Part shown: one piece after another, positions 56,301 through 64,000 of the stretch | Layout of the letters: the number at the start of each line of letters is the position of its first letter | Numbering within the stretch: position 1 is the stretch's first letter | Source: Chroococcidiopsis sp. CCMEE 29 | GTDB lineage: Bacteria; Cyanobacteriota; Cyanobacteriia; Cyanobacteriales; Chroococcidiopsidaceae | Length of the DNA: 64,000 bases | Reading direction: 5' to 3' | Assembly: GCF_023558375.1 (NCBI RefSeq) | Contig: NZ_CP083761.1 | Span: forward strand, 2,226,001 to 2,290,000 | Program-made: the position numbers and the translations under genes | Notes under the pieces: model-generated | Database searches by the model: none | The model's input: only the letters and a program-made list of their open reading frames with translations | What the model was told of the DNA's origin: nothing

Positions 56301-58116
56301 TCAGAAGCAGCTACCCGACCATATGGTGCCGTCGGCCTTCGTACTGCTAGAGGCTCTACCGCTGACGCTTAATGGCAAGGTGGATCGCCAAGCGCTGCCA
56401 GCACCTGACAAGGTAAGACCTGAATTAAACGAAGCTTTTGTGGCACCTCGTACTCCGGAAGAGCAGGTGCTGGTCGATGTCTGGGCTCAGGTTATTGGTC
56501 TCGAACAAGTAGGCATCCATGACAACTTTTTCGAGGTGGGTGGGGATTCCATCCTCAGCATTCAAGTTATCGCCAGAGCCAAGCAGGCTGGTCTGCAACT
56601 CACCCCAAAGCAAATGTTTGAGTACCAGACAATTGCCGAATTAGCAGCGGTGGTGGATACCACACCAACTATCCAAGCTGAACAGCAGCCAATAACTGGA
56701 CCAGTGCCCTTGACAGCCATCCAGCATTGGTTCTTTGAACAAAATCTGCCGGAAGCGCACCACTGGAACCTGGCAATCATGCTGGAAGTGCGGCAAGCGA
56801 TCGCCCCCACCATTCTGCGGCAGGCACTACAGCAATTGCTGGTGCAACATGACGCGCTACGCCTCCGTTTTGTGCAACAGGAATCTGGCTGGCAGCAATT
56901 TCTAGCCAGCCCTGACGACCAGGTTGTGTCGTTGGTACAACGGGATTTGTCAGCCCTGTCACCAGAACAGCAAGAATCTGCTATTCAGGCAGCAATTGAT
57001 GAACTGCAACCTAGCCTGAACCTGTCGGATGGACCGCTGATGCGGGTTGCCTTCTTTTACTTACATCCGCATCAACCTCCCCGCCTGCTGTTTGTCATCC
57101 ACCACTTGGTCGTAGATGGTCTCTCTTGGCGGATTTTGTTGGAAGACCTCCAGACAGTCTACCAGCAGCTCAGTCGGGGTGAGGTGATCCAGCGTCCACT
57201 CAAAACAACCTCGTTCAAGCGATGGTCGGAACGACTGATCGAGTATGCACAGTCAGCAGCGCTACAGCAAGAACTAGCCTACTGGCTAGCAGAGTCGCAA
57301 AAACCGGTTTACCGCCTACCAGTAGACTATCCTGGCGGCGACAACACGGTAGCTTCTGCTCAAACCGTGTCAGTCGCACTCAAAGTGGAAGAAACCCAAG
57401 CTTTGCTGCAACAGATGCCGCAGGTCTACCGGATGCAAATGAACGACGTGTTGCTCACCGCCTTAGCGCTGGCTTTTGCACAGTGGACGGGTAGCACAGT
57501 ACTACTGGTTGACCTAGAGGGCGACGGACGGGAAGACACTTTTAAGGATCTGGATCTATCGCGCACCTTAGGCTGGTTCACTACTATCTTCCCAGTGCGT
57601 TTGGAGTTGGGACAGGCAACACACCCGAAAGCTGCGTTGACGTCAGTCAAAGAGCAACTCCGCCGGATTCCGGATCAGGGCATCGGCTATGGCGTGCTGC
57701 GCTTCGAGAGCGAAAACCGGGAAATTGTCGAGCAACTGCGAGCAACACCACAAGCCGAAGTAATTTTCAACTACCTGGGTCAGTTTGACCGATTTCTACC
57801 TGAGGAGTCTATTTTTAAACTGACCCACTGGAATCTTGAACCAAGACGCAGCCCACGGGGAAGCCGGAGACATTTGCTGGAAGGCAACGGGTTTATTACT
57901 GGTGGGCAGTTGTGGCTGAATTGGACGTACAGCGAGAACCTTCATCAACGTGTCACAGTTGAGCGTTTGGCTCAAGGTTGTGTAGAAGCGCTGCGAGCAA
58001 TCATCGCCCACTGTCAGTCTCCCGAGGCAGGAGGCTATACACCTTCTGACTTCCCTGATGTCGAACTGAGCCCAGAACAACTGGAAAGGGCTCTTGAAGA
58101 AATAGACCTTTCATAA
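53335..58116 (+). CDS. NRPS module C-A(Thr)-PCP-E
   Basis: A 1593-residue protein with ATG at 53335. A short helical N-terminal part (KLSLAKQALLEKRLRG) is followed by condensation (about 45-485, HHIVCDGWS), adenylation (about 505-1030, YTSGSTGQPKGT, NMYGITETT, NGKVDRQAL), PCP (DNFFEVGGDSILSIQ) and epimerisation (about 1120-1580, HHLVVDGLSWR, EVIFNYLGQFD). The A-domain code reads D-F-W-N-I-G-M-V-H-K, the standard Thr code, so it should add Thr and invert it to D-allo-Thr. PCP with GGDS rather than GGHS is the form used before E domains. The A domain contains an intergenic-type repeat in frame near 55169. Confidence 0.96.
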   Translation: MALKKDQISERRSKLSLAKQALLEKRLRGEVDSDSRLNVIPRRSNTEPTPLSFAQQRLWFLHQFDSANASYNELASVHLTGPLDVAVLEQSLNEIVRRHEALRTTFAMVEGQPIQVITPNLTVTLPVVNLRQLPEAEQKAEVQRRATQEVQRPFDLTQGALLRGTLLQLDEQEHVLLFSMHHIVCDGWSMRVLIREVAALYEAFSTGKPSPLLELPIQYADFAVWQRQWLQGEVLQTQLSYWKQQLAGAPLILELPTDRPRPSVQRFRGATTTFKLSPSLTGMLKSLSQRQGCTLFMTLLAAFQTLLYRYTAQDDISVGSPIANRNRSETQELIGFFVNTLVMRTDLSGNPSFQELLGRVQQVALGAYAYEDLPFEQLVEELQPERNLSHQPLFQVMFVLQDDPMEDLTLPGLILRQLQLDSGTAKFDLTLYMVDSEPGLTGSLEYNTDLFDAATITRMLGHFSTLLEGIVANPNQRLSDLPLLTEAETQQLLVDWNKTQIDYPNDACIHQLFEAQVERTPDAIAVAFEDKQLTYRELNRRANQVAHYLLSLGIGTEVLVGICLERSLEMVVGLLGILKAGGAYVPLDPAYPQERLAFMLADAQVPVLLTQQSLVASHWSLVIGNRHDKRGQRTTVVCLDTDWEEIAQHRPENPISGVCASNLSYAIYTSGSTGQPKGTLVSHSSVVRLFQATQSWFHFKEHDVWTLFHSYAFDFSVWELWGALLYGGRLVVVPYWVSRSPEAFYDLLCSEQVTVLNQTPSAFRQLMRTEETAVTAHELKHLRLVIFGGEALDIQSLKPWFERHGDHSPQLVNMYGITETTVHVTYRPLTVADLSNTLGSVIGRPIPDLQVYILDRHSSPVPIGVPGELYIGGAALARGYFNRPELTSEKFIPNPYSNKLNARLYRSGDLARYLPDGNIEYLGRIDHQVKIRGFRIELGEIEALLGQHPGVRETVVLAREDRFDDKRLVAYVVPKHEQTPTTTELRNYLQKQLPDHMVPSAFVLLEALPLTLNGKVDRQALPAPDKVRPELNEAFVAPRTPEEQVLVDVWAQVIGLEQVGIHDNFFEVGGDSILSIQVIARAKQAGLQLTPKQMFEYQTIAELAAVVDTTPTIQAEQQPITGPVPLTAIQHWFFEQNLPEAHHWNLAIMLEVRQAIAPTILRQALQQLLVQHDALRLRFVQQESGWQQFLASPDDQVVSLVQRDLSALSPEQQESAIQAAIDELQPSLNLSDGPLMRVAFFYLHPHQPPRLLFVIHHLVVDGLSWRILLEDLQTVYQQLSRGEVIQRPLKTTSFKRWSERLIEYAQSAALQQELAYWLAESQKPVYRLPVDYPGGDNTVASAQTVSVALKVEETQALLQQMPQVYRMQMNDVLLTALALAFAQWTGSTVLLVDLEGDGREDTFKDLDLSRTLGWFTTIFPVRLELGQATHPKAALTSVKEQLRRIPDQGIGYGVLRFESENREIVEQLRATPQAEVIFNYLGQFDRFLPEESIFKLTHWNLEPRRSPRGSRRHLLEGNGFITGGQLWLNWTYSENLHQRVTVERLAQGCVEALRAIIAHCQSPEAGGYTPSDFPDVELSPEQLERALEEIDLS
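55169..55206 (+). repeat. TCATTGG/TCATTAG repeat in frame in the Thr A domain
   Basis: Repeated TCATTGGTC, TCATTGGTCATTAG and TCATTGG units encode the insert SLVASHWSLVIGNRHDKRG before VVCLDTDWE. The sister A domains lack it. Tandem TCATTAG/TCATTGG units are a common cyanobacterial intergenic repeat. Confidence 0.7.
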
Positions 58117-58129
58117 GCGGAGGGTGCAG

Positions 58130-61100
58130 GTGAACAAGAAAAACATTGAAGCTATTTATCCGCTTTCTTCAGCACAACAAGGCATGCTCTTCGAGACTCT
58201 ATACGCTCCCGAGTCAGGCATCCATGTCGAGCAGTTGAGCTGCGCTTTACAAGGAAATCTAGACCTGACCACCTTTGAGCAGGCGTGGCAGCGGGTTATA
58301 GACCGGCACCCGACCTTAAGAACAGGCTTTGTCTGGAAGGAACAAAACGAGCCACTTCAAGTAGTGCTTCAGCGGGTGGAAGTGCCACTTGAGCGGTACG
58401 ACTGGCGCAGGCTTTCGTCACCAGAACAGCAAGAGCAACTGGAGGCTTTCCTTGAGGCAGATCGCCATCGCGGCTTCCAACTTTCCAAAGCACCGCTGAT
58501 GCGCCTATCTCTGATCCATCTGGCTGAAGACGATTACCAATTAATTTGGAGCCATCATCACATATTGCTGGATGGGTGGTCTTTACCTTTAATCTTCAAG
58601 GAAGTCTTTGCCTTTTATCAAGTGTTCCGCAAAGGTCAAGACTTACATCTGGAACAACCCCGCCCCTACAGGGATTACATCGCTTGGTTGAAACAGCAAG
58701 ATCTGTCCAAGGCAGAGACATTCTGGCAGAAGACCTTGCAGGGTTGCACAAAACCGACTCCATTAGGGATGAAAGCAGATCCTGGTAGTTTCTCTGGCCA
58801 AGAACAGGGCTACGGTAAACAGAGAGCCTACCTGCCAGCACCAGCGCTGCACCAGCTACAGTCTTTGGCAAGGCAATACCGCCTGACTCTTAACACTCTG
58901 GTTCAGGGAGTCTGGGCGTTGCTTTTGAGTCGCTATAGCGGTGAAGAAGATGTAGTCTTTGGCACCACTGTCTCCGGTCGTCCGTCGGACTTAGCAGGGA
59001 GCGAATCGATGATCGGGCTCTTCACTAATACCTTGCCAGTGCGGGTAAAGGTTTTTTCCAAAGCATCCCTCTGTTCTTGGCTCAAAGACATCCAGACCTA
59101 TAATTTTGGACTACGGCAATATGAGTACAGCCCCGGAGGGAAAGTCCATCAATGGAGTGGACTTCCTGGATCTTTGCCCCTTTATGAGAGCATTGTGGTT
59201 TTCGAGAACTATCCTTCAAATGTTGACTTAGGGCAGTCCTCCGATCTCAGGGTCGATATACTTGATTACCGTTTCAAAGGGACACAAACAAAATATGCCC
59301 TGATCCTTCAGGTAAAAGCAGGTCCAGAGTTAAGGTTGCAACTGGTTTACGATGGTCGCCGTTTGGATAGAACGAACGTTACCCAGATTCTGGAACATTT
59401 CCAAGTCTTATTGCAGGACGTCATTGCAGATCCAGAACAACACCTCACCACACTCCTAGACAAAATTCCTGCCAACCAAATTCCAAAAATTAGACCACTG
59501 CAGAAGTCCGAGCAACAGGGGTTGGAAACTACCTTCGTGGCTCCACGTACCCCTGTGGAGGAAGTAGTAGCAGGAATCTGGGCTAATATTCTCGGTCTTG
59601 AGCAAGTGGGAATTAACGACAACTTTTTTGAGCTAGGTGGGCATTCTTTACTTGCCACTCAGGTCATGTCTCACGTGCGCAATGCCTTGCAGCTTGAACT
59701 ACCTCTGCGTTGCCTGTTTGAATCGCCTACCGTAGCTGGCTTAGCCAAGAGCATCGAGACCTCTAACCCAGAATCAGACTTACAGGCTCCGCCCATTCAG
59801 CGCGTCTCACGTGATGGAGAATTGCCGCTGTCATTTGCCCAACAGCGATTGTGGTTCCTTGAGCAGTTAGAGCCTGGAACAGCCACCTATAACATCCCTG
59901 CTGCTGTACTACTCACAGGTTCGCTTAATGGAGTTGCTTTAGAGCAAAGTCTCAATCAGGTGATCAAGCACCACGAAGCCTTACGAACTAACTTTGCCAC
60001 AGTTGAGGGGCGACCGATCCAAATTATCAAAGAAGCTTTAACCTTAACCCTGCTGGTGATCGATCTCCAAGACCTCTCTGATCCTGAGCGGGAGTTCGAG
60101 GTGCGACGGCTGGCGACCGAGGAAGCCCAGATACCCTTCGATCTAGAACAAGGACCGTTGTTGCGGGTTACCCTGCTGCGGCTAAGCCAGGAAGAGCATA
60201 TAGTGCTATTGACAATGCACCACATTGTCTCTGACGGCTGGTCGATGGGAGTTCTGCTCCGGGAGCTTGCAGCACTCTATGAAGCTTTCTCCACGGGGAA
60301 ATCTTCTTCACTTCCAGAACTCCCGATTCAGTATGCAGACTTTGCCGCTTGGCAGCAGCAGTGGTTGCAGGGTGAGGTGCTGGAAACCAAACTCGCTTAC
60401 TGGAAGCAGCAGTTAGGCGGCAACCTTCCAGTGCTGCAACTGCCCACAGACCATCCACGAGCAGCAGTTAAAACCCGTCGGGGTGCAATCCAATCTTTCC
60501 TACTCCCCTCAACGCTATCTCAAGAACTGCACGCGCTCAGCCGTAAAGAAAGCGTCACCCTGTTTATGACCCTGCTAGCAGCTTTTCAGGCGCTGCTACA
60601 CCGCTACACCAATCAGGATGACATTGTTGTTGGCACTGATGTTGCCAATCGCAACCGGATTGAGACAGAATCACTGATTGGCTTCTTTGTCAACCTGCTT
60701 GTCTTACGCACTGACCTGAGTGGCAACCCTAGTTTTCGGGAATTGTTGGGACGAGTGCGCAAGGTGGCATTAGGAGCATACGCTCACCAGGACTTGCCCT
60801 TTGAGAAATTAGTGGAGGCTCTGCGACCTGAGAGGAATTCCAGCCACACACCGCTGTTTCAGGTGTTGTTCGTCCTCCAAAATGCCCCCATGCCACCTTT
60901 GGAACTGCCAGGATTGACCCTACGCCTGCTAGAGGTCGATAACGAAACATCAAAGTTTGATTTAGCGTTATTTCTGACAGAAACAGAAAGGGGACTTGTT
61001 GCAACCTGGCAGTACAACGCTGACCTTTTTGAAGCTGCCACGATCGCACGCATCTCGGCTCATTTTGCCACCCTGCTAGACAGCATTGTGGCGCAACCCA

Positions 61101-62233
61101 ATGCTCGGCTCAACGCTCTAGAAATGCTTACTGAAACTGAAAGGGAACAAGGAGCTGTGGAAAAAACAGAGCAAAAAGCACTCAAGCTCAAGAAGTTCAT
61201 GAACGTTAAACCGAAGGCAGTTAATTTATCACAAGAAAGGTTAATTAAAACAGATTATCTACAGCCTGGGGAAACGCTGCCGCTGGTCATACAACCTGAT
61301 GTGGATGATATCGATTTAGTTGAATGGGTACAGAGCAATCGGGAATTTATAGAGACAAATTTGTTAAAGCATGGAGCTATTCTTTTCCGAGGTTTCAAGG
61401 TAAATTCAGTGCCTGAGTTTGAGAATTTTGCTCAGGCGGTCTGTCCAGAATTATTTGGCGAATACGGTGACTTGCCTCGGGAAGGAATTAGCAGCAAAGT
61501 TTACGGTTCTACCCCTTATCCTTCCGATCAAGCCATCTTGTTTCATAACGAAAGTTCCCATCTGCACAGATGGCCAATGAAAATCTGGTTTTTCTGCGTA
61601 CAACCGGCACAGCAAGGAGGAGAAACGCCAATCGTTGACTCTCGGAAAATTTTCCAGCTACTTGACCCAAAAATTAGAGCACGATTCCAACAAAAGCAAC
61701 TTATGTATGTCCGCAACTACACCGATAATCTCGATGTGAGCTGGCAAGAGTTCTTTCACACCACGGACAAATCGGTAGTAGAGGATTATTGCCGACAAGC
61801 GTGTATAAATTTTGAGTGGAAAGACAACGGTTTGAGAACTCGACAGATTCGTCCAGCAGTGACGAAGCATCCTAAAACAGACGAGCTGGTATTTTTTAAT
61901 CAAATTCAGTTGCACCACATATCTTGCTTAGATCCGGCAGTCCGGGAGTCCCTGCTGTCTTTATTCGGTGAAGAAAACCTGCCACGCCATGTCTACTACG
62001 GCGATCGCACTCCGATTGAAGACTCTGTAATCGACGAAATCCAGGCAGTTTATCGACAAGCCACAATCAGTTTTCCCTGGCGAAAAGGGGACGTGTTGAT
62101 GTTAGACAATATGCTAACTGCCCACGGGCGTAATCCCTATGTTGGTTCACGAAAAATCGTGGTGGCAATGGGAGAAATGATGACTCAAAAACAGATGGAA
62201 CAAAGAGTTTTGGAGGAAGCGCATGCTCAATAA
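58130..62233 (+). CDS. A-less NRPS protein C-PCP-C with C-terminal TauD-type β-hydroxylase domain
   Basis: I start at GTG 58130 because GGAGG (58119-58123) lies 6 bases upstream; GTG 58124 directly abuts it. About 1367 residues: condensation (about 5-440, HHHILLDGWS), PCP (DNFFELGGHSLLATQ) with no adenylation domain between them, and a second condensation (about 565-1000, HHIVSDGWS). A Fe(II)/2-oxoglutarate dioxygenase follows (about 1040-1350). The dioxygenase has HNESSH (facial triad His-x-Glu), the distal His in LTAHGRNPYVGSRK and the 2OG-binding Arg, like SyrP/AsnO hydroxylases of carrier-bound or free Asp/Asn. The PCP must be charged in trans, perhaps by the next protein's A domain. The first C follows an E domain and should accept a D-residue. 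Confidence 0.94.
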   Translation: MNKKNIEAIYPLSSAQQGMLFETLYAPESGIHVEQLSCALQGNLDLTTFEQAWQRVIDRHPTLRTGFVWKEQNEPLQVVLQRVEVPLERYDWRRLSSPEQQEQLEAFLEADRHRGFQLSKAPLMRLSLIHLAEDDYQLIWSHHHILLDGWSLPLIFKEVFAFYQVFRKGQDLHLEQPRPYRDYIAWLKQQDLSKAETFWQKTLQGCTKPTPLGMKADPGSFSGQEQGYGKQRAYLPAPALHQLQSLARQYRLTLNTLVQGVWALLLSRYSGEEDVVFGTTVSGRPSDLAGSESMIGLFTNTLPVRVKVFSKASLCSWLKDIQTYNFGLRQYEYSPGGKVHQWSGLPGSLPLYESIVVFENYPSNVDLGQSSDLRVDILDYRFKGTQTKYALILQVKAGPELRLQLVYDGRRLDRTNVTQILEHFQVLLQDVIADPEQHLTTLLDKIPANQIPKIRPLQKSEQQGLETTFVAPRTPVEEVVAGIWANILGLEQVGINDNFFELGGHSLLATQVMSHVRNALQLELPLRCLFESPTVAGLAKSIETSNPESDLQAPPIQRVSRDGELPLSFAQQRLWFLEQLEPGTATYNIPAAVLLTGSLNGVALEQSLNQVIKHHEALRTNFATVEGRPIQIIKEALTLTLLVIDLQDLSDPEREFEVRRLATEEAQIPFDLEQGPLLRVTLLRLSQEEHIVLLTMHHIVSDGWSMGVLLRELAALYEAFSTGKSSSLPELPIQYADFAAWQQQWLQGEVLETKLAYWKQQLGGNLPVLQLPTDHPRAAVKTRRGAIQSFLLPSTLSQELHALSRKESVTLFMTLLAAFQALLHRYTNQDDIVVGTDVANRNRIETESLIGFFVNLLVLRTDLSGNPSFRELLGRVRKVALGAYAHQDLPFEKLVEALRPERNSSHTPLFQVLFVLQNAPMPPLELPGLTLRLLEVDNETSKFDLALFLTETERGLVATWQYNADLFEAATIARISAHFATLLDSIVAQPNARLNALEMLTETEREQGAVEKTEQKALKLKKFMNVKPKAVNLSQERLIKTDYLQPGETLPLVIQPDVDDIDLVEWVQSNREFIETNLLKHGAILFRGFKVNSVPEFENFAQAVCPELFGEYGDLPREGISSKVYGSTPYPSDQAILFHNESSHLHRWPMKIWFFCVQPAQQGGETPIVDSRKIFQLLDPKIRARFQQKQLMYVRNYTDNLDVSWQEFFHTTDKSVVEDYCRQACINFEWKDNGLRTRQIRPAVTKHPKTDELVFFNQIQLHHISCLDPAVRESLLSLFGEENLPRHVYYGDRTPIEDSVIDEIQAVYRQATISFPWRKGDVLMLDNMLTAHGRNPYVGSRKIVVAMGEMMTQKQMEQRVLEEAHAQ

Positions 62234-64000
62234 TACGCTTCAGGGCTTCCGGCTTTCCCCTCAACAAAGACATCTGTGGTCGTTGCAGCAAGATAGCCTC
62301 GCTTATCAGTCTCAATGTACAATTCTCCTCGAAGGCAAGCTCAACACAGAGGTTTTCAAGTCGGCTTTACAAACAGTCGTCAATCGATATGAGATTTTGC
62401 GTACAACCTTTCATCGCCTGCCCGGTATGAAGGTTCCGATTCAGGTTGTAGCGGATAGCAGTATTCCATCTTGGTCGAACATCAATCTCAGTGATTGGGA
62501 TTACCAGGAACAAATAGCCAAGATCGAGGAAATTATCCAGAAAGAAAGGCGCTTTCGGTTCAAATTTGAGCAAGGTTCACTTTTGCGTTCTTCCCTAATT
62601 ACTCTGTCAAACTACAAGCATATTTTACTCGTTACTCTGCCTTCGCTTTGCGCCGATGCCTGGACACTTAAGAATTTAGTTCAGGAAATTAGCCAGACTT
62701 ATGCTGCTTGTCTACAAGGCGAGGAAGTTTCCAGCGAAGTTGTGCAATATATTCAATTTTCAGAGTGGCAAAATGAATTGCTTGAGGAAGAGGATGCAGA
62801 GACGGGTAAAGAGTATTGGCGCAATCAGAATGTCTCTAAACTTGCCAAATTGAAGCTTCCCTTTGAAGGAAAGTTTTTGGGAAAACAAGAATTTGAGCCG
62901 TCCTTTCTTTCTGTAAAACTTGATCCTAGTTTTACTACGAGGATCGCAGCGGTGATGCAGCAATACAATGCTTCGGCTTCTGTCTTCTTGTTAACCTGCT
63001 GGCAAGTTTTGCTGCGGCGGCTGATTGGATCAGATATAGTTATCGGTAATGTCTGCGATGGCAGAAAGTATGAAGAACTACATGGGGCAATGGGTTTGTT
63101 CGCCAAATCGTTGCCAGTTTATTGCCATTTGGCAGGAAACTTGTCATTCAGTGAAGTTTTAAGACAGGTTCATCAAGCTACACAAGCTGGCTATGATTGG
63201 CAGGAATATTTTATCTGGGAACAGTCTCTGTCGCCAGAAAATAAAGAAGGTTTTCCAATTGGTTTCGAGTTTGAAGACTTGTCAGGGAAGTATGTAGCTG
63301 CAGACGTAGTATTTTCAATCTACAAACGATACGTCTGCATCGACCGATTCAAAGTTAAACTTTCCTGTATTAATCAGGATGATTCTCTAGTTGCAGAATT
63401 TCACTACGATGCAAATTTATTTTTAGCAGAAGACATTGAACGTTTGGCTGGACAATTTCAGACGTTGTTAGCTAGTGCGATTGCACATCCAGAAACTGCT
63501 ATCAGTGAATTAGAAATTCTGAATCCTAGGGAGCGGCAGCTGCTGCTAGTCGGATTCAACAACACGAAAACTGATTACCTCAAAGATAAATGCATTCACC
63601 AACTGTTTGAAGAACAGGCAGAACAAACGCCCAATAACATTGCCGTTGTTTTTGAAGACCAGCAACTGACCTATGCAGAACTCAACACTCACGCCAACAA
63701 AATAGCTTACTACCTGCAACGGTTGGGAGTGGGACCGGAAGTGCTAGTGGGATTATATGTCGAGCGATCGCTTGAGCTAGTTATTGGACTGCTCGGCATT
63801 CTCAAAGCCGGTGGTGCCTATGTGCCCCTAGATCCGGCATTACCAACACAGGGCTTGGCTGTCCGATTGCAAGATGCCCAACCACCTGTGTTATTGACGC
63901 AACAGCAACTGGTCACTACCCTTCCCGAACACACCGCGCAGGTGGTCTGCCTGGACACAGACTGGGAGATGATTGCTCAGCAGAACGAGCAGAATCCCCA
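62223..64000 (+). CDS. NRPS, 5' part: degenerate condensation (interface-like) domain - adenylation start (truncated by window end)
   Basis: It starts at ATG 62223, overlapping the previous gene by 11 bases; 592 codons are visible and the frame is open at the window end. Residues about 8-430 form a condensation-type fold (FRLSPQQRHLWSLQQ, NRYEILRTTFHRL, SDIVIGNVCDGRKYEE). The catalytic HHxxxDG is replaced by PSLCADA, so peptide-bond formation is unlikely. An adenylation domain starts at about 450 (CIHQLFEEQAEQTPNN, LTYAELN, GAYVPLDPA) and is cut before its substrate-binding pocket. Interface domains of this HH-less kind sit before A domains and recruit TauD-type β-hydroxylases in siderophore synthetases. 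Here the hydroxylase ends the preceding protein. Confidence 0.92.
   Translation, partial: MLNNTLQGFRLSPQQRHLWSLQQDSLAYQSQCTILLEGKLNTEVFKSALQTVVNRYEILRTTFHRLPGMKVPIQVVADSSIPSWSNINLSDWDYQEQIAKIEEIIQKERRFRFKFEQGSLLRSSLITLSNYKHILLVTLPSLCADAWTLKNLVQEISQTYAACLQGEEVSSEVVQYIQFSEWQNELLEEEDAETGKEYWRNQNVSKLAKLKLPFEGKFLGKQEFEPSFLSVKLDPSFTTRIAAVMQQYNASASVFLLTCWQVLLRRLIGSDIVIGNVCDGRKYEELHGAMGLFAKSLPVYCHLAGNLSFSEVLRQVHQATQAGYDWQEYFIWEQSLSPENKEGFPIGFEFEDLSGKYVAADVVFSIYKRYVCIDRFKVKLSCINQDDSLVAEFHYDANLFLAEDIERLAGQFQTLLASAIAHPETAISELEILNPRERQLLLVGFNNTKTDYLKDKCIHQLFEEQAEQTPNNIAVVFEDQQLTYAELNTHANKIAYYLQRLGVGPEVLVGLYVERSLELVIGLLGILKAGGAYVPLDPALPTQGLAVRLQDAQPPVLLTQQQLVTTLPEHTAQVVCLDTDWEMIAQQNEQNP

Noticed and set aside
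1-64000. tRNA, tmRNA or rRNA genes
   Set aside because: No cloverleaf with intact T-loop (GGTTCAAATCC-type) in a plausible context and no rRNA signature was seen while reading the intergenic regions.

Overview
The window is from a cyanobacterium, probably filamentous or colonial. The evidence is a light-independent protochlorophyllide reductase gene (chlB), many GCGATCGC (HIP1) octamers, AATCCAA-type heptamer repeats, TonB-dependent receptors with an N-terminal AMIN domain, and a run of very large hybrid sensor kinases. I cannot name the genus.

Left part (1-12057): the 3' half of an RND efflux pump; an IsrB element (RNA-guided RuvC nickase family, no HNH domain, no TnpA) with a structured upstream ωRNA region; an M61 peptidase whose leader ends in that element; two MgtE-type Mg2+ transporters, one without CBS domains, separated by an IS200/IS605-type TnpB element; an SDR dehydrogenase; an HPF/cold-shock fusion protein behind a perfect 15-bp hairpin; and pyrB.

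Middle part (12054-32500): a reverse-strand signalling operon with overlapping genes, read in the order RsbQ-like α/β hydrolase, BarA-like hybrid kinase, PAS/GAF hybrid kinase, CheY-like regulator, REC-GAF-PAS-kinase-REC protein. Housekeeping genes follow: an RRM RNA-binding protein, a DUF4336 protein, dcd, a CobO-like protein, rph and chlB. Several repeat families lie between these genes. Some also sit in frame inside conserved proteins.

Right part (28840-64000): a siderophore locus running off the end of the window. Its reverse-strand half has two AMIN/TonB receptors, two Fe-siderophore-binding lipoproteins, an AraC/PchR-type regulator and an MFS exporter. Its forward half is a hybrid NRPS-PKS line: FAAL-ACP-C-A(Asn)-PCP; KS-AT-ACP-FkbM; a FkbK/J/I/H-like cassette for a hydroxy- or methoxymalonyl-ACP extender; C-A(Thr)-PCP-E; an A-less C-PCP-C-TauD protein; and a protein starting with a condensation-like domain that has lost HHxxxDG, followed by an A domain cut by the window end. 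My reading is that a fatty-acid-primed lipopeptide is built, with a TauD enzyme β-hydroxylating a carrier-bound residue (Asp or Asn) and the degenerate C domain acting as its docking interface. This resembles β-hydroxyaspartate lipopeptide siderophores. The product itself cannot be fixed from this window.
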